Source: Tritrichomonas musculus (Eukaryota; Parabasalia; Tritrichomonadida; Tritrichomonadidae). From it: a DNA stretch of 64,000 nt. The stretch covers positions 5,518,001 to 5,582,000 of the forward strand of contig JAPFFF010000008.1 of NCBI GenBank assembly GCA_039105265.1. The letters run 5' to 3'. Of this stretch, positions 40,290-48,606 are shown piece by piece (the stretch's first letter is position 1; every line of letters begins with the position of its first letter). The translations under genes were made by a program, and so were the position numbers. A model generated the notes under the pieces. The model was not told the DNA's origin. It was given only the letters and a program-made list of their open reading frames with translations, and made no database searches.

Positions 40290-41564
40290 TTAATACATTT
40301 CTACTTTTGGTTGATTTTCATTAATATAATTATGATGTTGTTCCGAATTTTCAGCGAGAAGACTGTTTGCAAGTTCATTTTCATCAAAGACTTCTCTTTC
40401 TCCAACAAAGAACCAGCCAAAGAAGATTCCAAAAACACAAACTATCATAAATAAAATCATACTATAGAAATCTCCGATGAGATTATTCAAGTATGGGAAA
40501 CAGAGGATAACAGTAAAAGCACAAGTCCAGTTAACTGCAGTTGCAATTGATGTTGCTGATGAACTAACAGGTCCTTGGAATAGTTGAGGAACAATAAACC
40601 AAGGAATTGGGCCAAGCCCAACACCAAATGTCAATAAATATGCAAAAATTGCGATAATGGCAATCCAACTTGGCCAATCAGGGAATTTGATTGTTAATCC
40701 ATATATTAAAATAAATACAGCTGCTCCAATTTCTGAGAAAATCCAAACAAACCTTCGGCCGAAAAATTGAATCATAATGCTACCAATGATAACAGCTATA
40801 ACTTGGGCAGATGAAGCAATGCCTGACGCGATAGAAGGCGATAAAGATAAACCTGCTTTATCAAATAGAGTATTTAGATTAGTCAAAATAGCGTTGATTC
40901 CAGAAAACTGTTGGAAAAACATGGCACCAATTCCAACAAATAAATTCCTCATATGCTTTCTTTGAAAAACTGATTCTTTTTCCTCATTATTATTTTCATT
41001 CGATTCTTTTGGCTTGAGTGGAATGATCCAAATTAGTAAACAAAGAGCACCGCATAATGCTCCATCAAAGTACGTTAAACCTCTCCAATCTAATAGCGTG
41101 GCAAGAAAATAAGCAGCTGTGCATCCAGTTGAAATACCAAATTGGCTAAGTGAACCGTAAATTCCTTTATATTCAGGAGGAGTTAGTTCGTTGATGCAAA
41201 GCGGAATGACGACTGAAATAGATCCCATAAATATTCCAAGAACAGCACGTCCAGCTATTCCAAGCCAAATGTTTGCAAGAGTCATAAATGAAAGAGATAT
41301 CCAAAATATTAATCCCACGACTGCTGTCATGAATGTAGTTAATTTTTTACCTGCTATATTAATTAAAAAGGTTGCCAATAGCGATCCAAAGATTGCAAAT
41401 AATGAGGATACTGCGTTGAACATTGTTGACTCAACCTCTTTTAGATCCATAATTTCTTTTATTTCTGGAATGGCTGGTGATGGATAAGATACAACATATC
41501 CAAAAGAGAATGATCCTAGAAGAAGAATCAACGCATAAACAAATGTAATGCTACAAAATCCCAT
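40290..41564 (-). CDS. Major facilitator sugar transporter (GLUT-like)
   Basis: From the ATG at 41564, 424 residues with about 12 hydrophobic segments. Sugar-porter marks are 'NIAGKKLTT' in the loop after TM2, 'GRAVLGIFMG' in TM4, 'ELTPPEYKGIYGSLSQFGIS' in loop 4-5/TM5, 'FFQQFSGINAILTN' in TM7 (QQ.SG.N, the hexose-binding motif), 'FFGRRFVW' in loop 8-9 and 'GLGPIPWFIVPQLF' in TM10 (G.GPIPW, facilitative transporter motif). The central loop is short and Glu/Asn-rich. Likely role is facilitated hexose uptake at the plasma membrane. It is convergent with the dynein gene, 201 bp apart. Confidence 0.93.
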   Translation of the reverse strand: MGFCSITFVYALILLLGSFSFGYVVSYPSPAIPEIKEIMDLKEVESTMFNAVSSLFAIFGSLLATFLINIAGKKLTTFMTAVVGLIFWISLSFMTLANIWLGIAGRAVLGIFMGSISVVIPLCINELTPPEYKGIYGSLSQFGISTGCTAAYFLATLLDWRGLTYFDGALCGALCLLIWIIPLKPKESNENNNEEKESVFQRKHMRNLFVGIGAMFFQQFSGINAILTNLNTLFDKAGLSLSPSIASGIASSAQVIAVIIGSIMIQFFGRRFVWIFSEIGAAVFILIYGLTIKFPDWPSWIAIIAIFAYLLTFGVGLGPIPWFIVPQLFQGPVSSSATSIATAVNWTCAFTVILCFPYLNNLIGDFYSMILFMIVCVFGIFFGWFFVGEREVFDENELANSLLAENSEQHHNYINENQPKVEMY

Positions 41565-42125
41565 CAATCAATTAGGCTGTGTCAAAAAGCTGCTTTCATA
41601 TTTTTGAGAAAAAACAATTCAAAATTTAAAAAAACTAAAAATTATTTTTTGAGAGTATTTAGAAAAATTGAAAAGGAAAATAATTACATAAAAACAATCA
41701 ATATCTTTTCATACCAAGAAGAATATATAATAATAAAAGATTTTATGATGTATTTTGATTTAATTCGATATAATTTAGAATATTTTATATTTTTTTAAAA
41801 TTTTATCAATTTGCTTTTTCTATTCTAATATGAAAATCAATTAGTTCATATTTAAATGAAAAAAATAATATCACCATTGTATTTATAAGAAATGATATAA
41901 TTAGAATACCGACAATATGAATTATTTTTATGTGATTGGTATTATTTTCATTTAGGCATACTGTTATTATGAAAACAAATTCCTCTTAGCATAAAACTTC
42001 CATCATAATAAAAAATAATAATTCTTGAAAGCATTTATTTCTGTTTTCAATCATTGGGTGGAGTGATGATTTTATAATTTTGAAAGAAATACGTTACTTT
42101 TACAATATCCAAATCAAGAAAATTA
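41565..42125. other. Divergent promoter region
   Basis: 560 bp between the transporter (minus) and the LRR gene (plus). AT-rich, with no gene or repeat recognised. Confidence 0.5.
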
Positions 42126-43226
42126 ATGACGAAAAAGCCCACGACAAAAACTTTACCCAAATCAAACCCGCTGGTTACCGAATATGCAGCTGCATGCAAG
42201 GCTAATGGATATACAAATGAAACCGAAATCTCAGCGATGACAACATATTTTCAAAAATGTGATAATGAAGTTCGATTTGTCAGAAAGAACATAACTCCCG
42301 TTTTTTCCAAAATATTACTGAGAATATTTTCAAAAGTGAAACTTCATCGAATTATTTTTCACGGCTGTTTTTTTCAAGACCAAAATTTTTTAACAAAATT
42401 TGCAACAGATTTAAATAAACTTCAAATCAGTCAAATTTATTTTGACTATTGCCCTATTCAACGTGATTGTATTACGCTCTACTTATCAGCTCCAAATCTT
42501 GACAGTTTATCGATACGTGGAAATGTGTGTTTAGCATCAGAAAAAGGAAACTATAATCAGTCATTAAATAATTTTTATAATTCTTTAGCTAGATCACCTT
42601 TAAAAATGCTGGATTTAACTGGATGTAATCTTGGAGACGAAGGAGCGTCATCAGTTGCACGTGTATTATATTTTAATACTTCTTTGAGATGCCTTAACCT
42701 ATCATCAAATAAAATTGGTGATGATGGCGCTATAGCTCTATCATATTCATTAAGTTTTTATTTTCTAACAGATCAAGAAATAGAAATACACGAAAAATTA
42801 CAAAATGATGAAGTCAGATCAAAGATATCAGATGATGGTGCTGATTTAATTAAAAAGAAAAAAGGTGGAAAATCAGCATCAAAAAAGGCAACTACAAAAA
42901 CCAAAAAAGGGCAACCAGCAAAACCTGTAATTGACAGAACATATTCTTTTGACCCTAATTTACCAGTGATACCAGCTGTCTTTGCCAAATTCAATACATG
43001 CGTTTTGCTTGAAGATGGAAGAATGTATATCCAAGGAAATACAACGCTTACATCTTTAATTCTTGATGATAACAAAATTGAGAAAATGGGGTATGCACAA
43101 TTGAGTGAAATGCTTAGCAAAAACACTAAGCTTGTAAACTTTTCTATTAAAAATAATCCTGATATTAAAGATGAAGACGTGGTACTTATTAGTAGAAAAT
43201 TTGAGCAACCTTCTCCTGTTGAATGA
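42126..43226 (+). CDS. LRRC71-like leucine-rich repeat protein, probable axonemal
   Basis: 366 residues from the ATG at 42126. RNI-type leucine-rich repeats lie at about 120-220 ('LKMLDLTGCNLGDEGASSVA', 'LRCLNLSSNKIGDDGAIALS'). A Lys-rich low-complexity insert follows at about 240-275, and then a final pair of repeats at about 300-350 preceded by 'CVLLEDGRMYIQGNTTLTSL'. LRRC71 shows the same order: two or three repeats, a helix with 'LTDQEIE'-like residues, a basic insert, then a 'DGKVFMPGN'-like strand and more repeats. LRRC71 is known from cilia/flagella. The family call is from remembered sequence similarity. A generic RNI-like protein is the alternative. Confidence 0.65.
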   Translation: MTKKPTTKTLPKSNPLVTEYAAACKANGYTNETEISAMTTYFQKCDNEVRFVRKNITPVFSKILLRIFSKVKLHRIIFHGCFFQDQNFLTKFATDLNKLQISQIYFDYCPIQRDCITLYLSAPNLDSLSIRGNVCLASEKGNYNQSLNNFYNSLARSPLKMLDLTGCNLGDEGASSVARVLYFNTSLRCLNLSSNKIGDDGAIALSYSLSFYFLTDQEIEIHEKLQNDEVRSKISDDGADLIKKKKGGKSASKKATTKTKKGQPAKPVIDRTYSFDPNLPVIPAVFAKFNTCVLLEDGRMYIQGNTTLTSLILDDNKIEKMGYAQLSEMLSKNTKLVNFSIKNNPDIKDEDVVLISRKFEQPSPVE

Positions 43227-44479
43227 TGTGGAAATTTTAATGATAGTAATATAAATTATTTGTGTATTTCAAAAAAATAAACTCGATATTTAAATATCAG
43301 CTTTTACTGTCCTTGTAAAAATAAAATAACTAACTTCGAACTTAATATTTTTTATGGATCATTTCACAATAATACTTTTATACCCTTCTATTACTGTATC
43401 ATGATATTTAATATCAGAAATATTACAGTTTATTTCCTGTGATTGTTTTTTATAATATGAATAAATATTTTTTAACTTTAAAGAATTGAGATCTCCAACC
43501 AGTGATGTTCCTGATTTCGTTCCACCAATAATCTTTTAGCTTGTAACGAAGAAACTCAAAGAAAAGTTCGAATATCTTCTTCTTTTGCTGGAACTTTTTT
43601 AGCTGAATTGAAGTAAATCACTTGGATAATGCTTATTTGCTCAGTTCCAAGCAATATTTCGATTTCTTTTATAGAATTTTGTAACTTTTAGAGCCCATTT
43701 GCAAATGTTATGAAGGAAATAATAATTATACAAATCACTTCTGATGACTTTTTACTGATCTTATTTTTCTTCCTTCACCATTTCTCTTCATTGCAGAGGT
43801 TTAGACTCATAAGCTCCTTCAATGAACCTGTTGTCGTCTAGAATCCAGTGAGTGTATGCTTTCAAAATGTCCAATCGAGAACTAAATCTCTCATCGAAGA
43901 AAATATAAAATAATTCAAATACTTGATATTTATGCATAAACATTCTCACAAAAACATCAAAATGATTATTGAAAAATGAATTAGCTATTCTACATTATTT
44001 ATCTTATCAGTCTTATACAATCTCATCTAATTTCATTGACTTCAATGTTATTTTAGTTTTAAAAAGCGATATTCAAAACCAGAACAATTTTCAAAATAAT
44101 GAATAATTATAAAGGAAAGAACAAATTGGCCAAACTAATTTGTTATTAATGCATCTAAAAAAGATTCTAATCTTTCAAATTCGAAAATAATATCTGGAAC
44201 TACGAAATTACCAAAGCTTCTTCTCTTTCCTCTTTCATTTATTTTTGTTATTGTAGTGAATGTAAAAATATTGACAACTCGGATTGACCTTTTATAATAA
44301 TAATATTATTATTACTTAAAAACTATAGAAATTATTTTATTTCGTACATTTAATCATATTTTATTGTTATACAATTAAAACTAAACATGAGATCTCTATT
44401 TAAAATCCAATTGAAATTTTGAAAAGGATAATTGAGAGAAATTGAGAAGAGGTGGTCCACCATTTTTTTTAAAACAATT
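43227..44479. other. Intergenic with possible eroded minus-strand coding
   Basis: At about 43700-43440 the minus strand has three interleaved partly open frames (for example 'IEILLGTEQISIIQVIYFNS', 'FFEFLRYKLKDYWWNEIRNI'), suggesting a frameshifted gene remnant of unknown family. The remainder up to the ribosomal gene is AT-rich with no feature seen. Confidence 0.35.
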
Positions 44480-44800
44480 ATGTCTGGTGTATATCACATT
44501 AACTGCTCATCAGCCGTTGCAGATAATCTTATTACACTTGCTGACTTTGTTGAATACTTAAATAAAAAGATGAAAGTTAACCATCTTCGCAATAACTTAA
44601 AAGGCAAAGTTACAGTCGAGTCAGATCCATCAACTAACTCTGTTACTGTAAATGCAACTGTTAAATATTCCAAGCGAGCTGTTCGTTACTATGCACGCAA
44701 ATATCTTCAAAAGGTTTCTCTTCATCAGCGTTTCCGTGTTGTTTCTACAACAAAGGATACCTATGAACTCCGTCCTTATGGACCAATAAGCAAAGAGTGA
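44480..44800 (+). CDS. RPL22: Ribosomal protein eL22 (L22e), large subunit
   Basis: 106 residues from the ATG at 44480, the usual size for short eL22 proteins. The upstream codons in the same frame have no ATG before this one, and the protein begins correctly with 'MSGVYHINCSSAVADNLI'. Diagnostic core segments are 'FVEYLNKKMKVNHLRNNL', 'VTVESDPSTNSVTVNATVKYS', 'KRAVRYYARKYLQK' and 'RFRVVSTTKDTYELR'. eL22 binds 28S rRNA near the peptide exit tunnel surface of the cytosolic 60S subunit. The gene uses a codon set richer in G/C than its neighbours. Confidence 0.97.
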   Translation: MSGVYHINCSSAVADNLITLADFVEYLNKKMKVNHLRNNLKGKVTVESDPSTNSVTVNATVKYSKRAVRYYARKYLQKVSLHQRFRVVSTTKDTYELRPYGPISKE

Positions 44801-45431
44801 TTAGGGTAAAACTTTATTGTTTTGTTATATCATCTCTCTCTCTTTTTTTTTTTTTATTCATGAGTTTATAAATTTTTAATTCAATACTTTAATGATTAGT
44901 TAATACGCATTGTTATTAAGACAAAAAATTTCTGATTATACTGATCATTAGTAATGTTGATTAATACTTCATTCTTTGGAAAATAATCCACTAGTAATAA
45001 CTTAATGCAAGAAAAGAAAGCGCGATTGTTAATTAGTTTTTTTGTAATGTATATTTTGTACTTAATGAAATCGATAATTACATAATTGAGGTTTCGAATT
45101 TTTTATTGGAAATTCTGTTTCAAGTAATTTCTCTCTAAATAAGATCGTGATTTACTAACAATTTAAATGTATTTGGATAAATACATTTTATTTAAATTAT
45201 TTGGGATTGACATTATCCATCATTTATTTACATGATTTTGAAAGATAAATTCATCTATAAAATTAAAATAGGAAACGTTTTTATGCTTCACAACTAATCT
45301 ACTGCACAAGATAATAAAAACAAGATACTAAGTAAACATTGAGCAGAGCAATGAAAAATGAAAGATTCTGTATTTGAAATTAGAAAATAAAGGAAAAAAA
45401 AAAAAAAAATATGAGACATATTGCATTTTAT
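44801..45431. other. Intergenic 3' region between convergent eL22 and profilin genes
   Basis: 630 bp, AT-rich, with a CT/T tract just after eL22 and a 16-A run at 45391-45406. No gene seen. Confidence 0.6.
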
Positions 45432-45803
45432 TTAGCAACCATTTTCAACGAGTTGACGAACGACATGATCAACCTTTGCAGAAACATTTCCTGCAACTTG
45501 TCCCTCAACATAGTGAGCGCAAACAATAACAGTCTTTGATTTTTGGAGGATAAGTCCTTCCTTTCCGGCTTGAGCCATAACCATATCATCGAGTGCACGG
45601 TTGATCATGTATTTCTTTCCTCCGAATGTGAGGCTCTTTCCAGCATATGAGCTTGGTGACTTGAAAATGTTAGCATAGTTAACTTCTTCAGCTTGATTAG
45701 CTTTCCAGTCTCCCTTGTGTCCGCAGTGAGCACCTTGTTGGGAAATGATTGCTGAGCCAGCGGAAACTTGTTCAATTGGAGCAAGATAAGCAGTCCACGA
45801 CAT
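45432..45803 (-). CDS. Profilin
   Basis: 123 residues from the ATG at 45803, a typical profilin size. It starts with the family signature 'MSWTAYL' (poly-proline-binding Trp/Tyr at the N-terminus). It continues with 'KSLTFGGKKYMINRALDDMV' (the GGKKY strand pair) and 'LILQKSKTVIVCAHYVEGQV', then the C-terminal helix 'HVVRQLVENGC'. Profilin binds G-actin, promotes nucleotide exchange and delivers actin to formins in the cytoplasm. TCACTTT lies 10-16 bases before the start, an initiator-like site. Codon use is less AT-biased, consistent with strong expression. Confidence 0.97.
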   Translation of the reverse strand: MSWTAYLAPIEQVSAGSAIISQQGAHCGHKGDWKANQAEEVNYANIFKSPSSYAGKSLTFGGKKYMINRALDDMVMAQAGKEGLILQKSKTVIVCAHYVEGQVAGNVSAKVDHVVRQLVENGC

Positions 45804-45812
45804 AATACTTTA

Positions 45813-45819
45813 AAAGTGA
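45813..45819 (-). promoter_or_regulatory. Initiator-like motif upstream of profilin
   Basis: Minus-strand TCACTTT, 10-16 bp before the ATG, matches the trichomonad initiator consensus TCA(C/T)T/A in sequence and distance. Short motif; unproven. Confidence 0.4.
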
Positions 45820-46792
45820 AGTAAAAATTGAATGGCTCTGAAGAATATTGAATTTCTCTATTGTAAGCTCACATGTTGATTATCTTTTTATTCAAATATT
45901 GTGAACTTTCATCGTGACGAATTATCTTTTTAATTGAAAATAAAAAGTTCAAATATAAGATAAAAAGATAATAATGATGAAGGTAAACAAACCTTGTCAA
46001 TCCCATCTTTTGTTTACTAAACTTTTCGATCTCTATTTCAAAATCGAACAAAATAAATTTCGAAATTTAAATAGGGCATAACTGTTGACTCAATACTATC
46101 ATGTCGCAAGAATTTTTAGTCTATTATCATTTTTTTACTGAATCCGTTTTTTTCAAATGAATTAATATTAATTCTAATAATCGTAATAATAACAAATAAA
46201 TAGTAGCATTGTTCAAATGAAATGTTGTAACAGAATGTAATTTATTCAAATTTGATTTCAAATCTTTTTTTGTGTAGTGGAGGTATAATCTAACTTTTTT
46301 TAAGATGATATTTGTTTCCTTATTTAACTTTTTCAATAAATATAAATTTAACTTTTGAATAATTCTTTTTTATATCAATTGAATGATTTTTAATCCAAAG
46401 TTTTTTGATTGGAATATTTAGAGGATCTCAAAAATAAAAAGAAAGAAATGATCTGAACCTTTAGATTACAATTTCTGCTCTTATATTTTTTATAGTGATC
46501 AAAGTATTTGCGTTTTTAAGAATCTTTTTGTTTAAAATTTTATATATATAAGAAAATATTAATTAATCTATTCATTAACATCCAAGAATTACAACAAATT
46601 ATATTATATGGATATATATGCTATTTACATTATATTGTTAACAGATAATAATTTCAATTGATCTTTGCTTAATCTGATTTATTATTTTAGAAGAATAATA
46701 AGAAAAAAACATTTCGGATAAATACATGATTTTTATTTCTATAACAATAAATAAACAATATGGTCTATAAATACCAAAAAAAATAAAAACAA
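45820..46792. other. Intergenic, AT-rich
   Basis: About 970 bp between the profilin promoter and the 3' end of the next minus-strand gene. No gene, RNA or repeat element is recognised. Confidence 0.55.
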
Positions 46793-47353
46793 TTAAGCCA
46801 GATTTGGTAAAAACTGGGTTGATGGCTCTAAAGCTTTTTCAGGAAGAATTGTTGGAAAATGATGTTCTTCTAAAAAAGGTTTCTTTCGAAGGTCGCTTAA
46901 TCTGCTATAAATTTTTCTAAAAGAAGAAGGATTATTTTCTATTCTTTGCCTGAATAAGTCATTAACACGTGCGGCTTCGCGAGAGGATGTTGGATCAAAA
47001 AACCCCTTTAAACAATTAAAAACGTTTTCCGGATCCTTTAAACGCTTTCCATATTTTGCATCAAAAACAACATGCATCTTTTGAACCGTTTCAGGAGAAA
47101 GAGATTTTGGAGTTGATAGCTTTGAATTTATTATACTTGCCTTTTGCCTTTTATCTTTCTTAGAAACTACATATATTGTGTCATTTTGATTTATCTTGTA
47201 AAATGCAAATGATAAAGCATTTGTAAGTACTGTATTTTTAAAAACAACATGGCAATTTGAAACTCCCAAAGTTGTTAATGCGTTCTCTATTGAATCATAT
47301 GGAGACACAGAAATAGTGGTATCTACAAGGCCCAAAACCTTAATCTGAAGCAT
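46793..47353 (-). CDS. Small protein with ubiquitin-like N-terminal fold, function unknown
   Basis: 186 residues from the ATG at 47353. Residues 1-65 ('MLQIKVLGLVDTTISVSPYD', 'VVFKNTVLTNALSFAFYKI', 'NDTIYVV') have the strand/helix pattern of a beta-grasp: an initial beta hairpin, a helix, a 'vvF.n..L....s....i...dtIyvv' end. This is like the ubiquitin family but without the Gly-Gly tail. The C-terminal part is charged and helical with no known motif. Similar single-domain UBL proteins occur across trichomonad genomes. Function unknown. Confidence 0.7.
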   Translation of the reverse strand: MLQIKVLGLVDTTISVSPYDSIENALTTLGVSNCHVVFKNTVLTNALSFAFYKINQNDTIYVVSKKDKRQKASIINSKLSTPKSLSPETVQKMHVVFDAKYGKRLKDPENVFNCLKGFFDPTSSREAARVNDLFRQRIENNPSSFRKIYSRLSDLRKKPFLEEHHFPTILPEKALEPSTQFLPNLA

Positions 47354-48606
47354 GGTATTAGATGAGTCAAATGTAAACTGTAAAATGATATTTTATTATC
47401 AGTTTAAAGGAAGATATAAATTCAATAGAATCAGAAAAATTTTGAATAAAATATTAGTTGATTAAAGACCAATCACTTCTCAAAAAAATCAATGGAATTC
47501 TTAAAATGTGTAACTTTTTGATATGTTCGTTCAGAAGCAACTTTCAACCACCATTTTCTTTAACCATCTGTATTTTTACTTATATCGATTTTTATATTAA
47601 TTACAATTTCTTAAATCTCAATACAGAGCATTTTTTTAAACTTATATATTTCAAAGAACAGTTTATAAAACTATTGAAAAACAATATTTTTATGAGTACT
47701 TGGCCAAATTATACTATTCAAAATGGTGGCTGCGAGATTACTTTTCGTTAATAAACGATTCGTTACATACAAATCAGATATTTGCTTTTATAAAGATATT
47801 GTTTAAGCAAATCATAATTTTTCAGATAAATGAACCCTAAATTGAAGCACATTATATTATCAAGTTGATAATCTCAACCATCTTTGTAAAATGTAAAATT
47901 TTCGTTTAAAAATAAAAAGTTTAATCGTTGTAAAAAAATGTAAATAAATATTTATCCTAAAAAGATTCAGCAACACGTTATTCATTTCTTTAGATTTTTT
48001 TATAAAACTCTATTATATATTGAGCTCAATAATTATTTGTGTAAATTTATCATTTTATATTACTTCTAACTGTCTTCAGTATTTATTTAAATACTAGTTT
48101 TATTAATGGTTCAGGTTCTGGTTCATTCATAAAATTATCTCCCACCTCTGTTATTATCTATCTATTTTTTTTTTTTTTTTTTTTTTTCTTATGTTTAGTT
48201 TCTCATGATCTATTGGTGGATATGCTTATTATATTTTAATTTATTTTAAAAATCATCTTTTCATGAAAATCAATTTGAATATTGGTGAATTACATTTCAT
48301 AAATTGAAACAATTTTTGTGAAGAGTCAGAACCCGATTTTTATTAAATTGACTGCTCGAACCCTTCAGAATAATTTATGATCATCAATTTTCACTGCTCT
48401 GAACCATCCATTCAGAGAAACTATGGTATTTTGGAATGAAGTGAAGTTTTGAGGTTCACATACTCAATGCATCTCACAAAATTGGGTTCAAGGAACTCAA
48501 AAAGCTCAAATATATATATATATATATATATATTGATCTAATTAATATAATGTTTATAAAATATACGTATTTCTTTTTGTTTAATTTCACACAATAATAT
48601 ATTATT
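47354..48606. other. Intergenic, AT-rich
   Basis: 1.25 kb with an 18-T run near 48169-48187 and a (TA)n microsatellite at about 48511-48533. No ATG-started gene or transposon ends are recognised. Confidence 0.55.

Noticed and set aside
43440-43560. Minus-strand GGTKSG stretch resembling a P-loop
   Set aside because: The surrounding residues do not form a recognisable ATPase, and three frames are equally plausible there.
47458-47751. 97-codon plus-strand frame
   Set aside because: It begins at TTG, is AT-driven in composition and has no motif; most likely chance.
48340-48420. Possible tRNA-like or repeat-like GAACC motifs
   Set aside because: No cloverleaf can be folded and the motifs are isolated.
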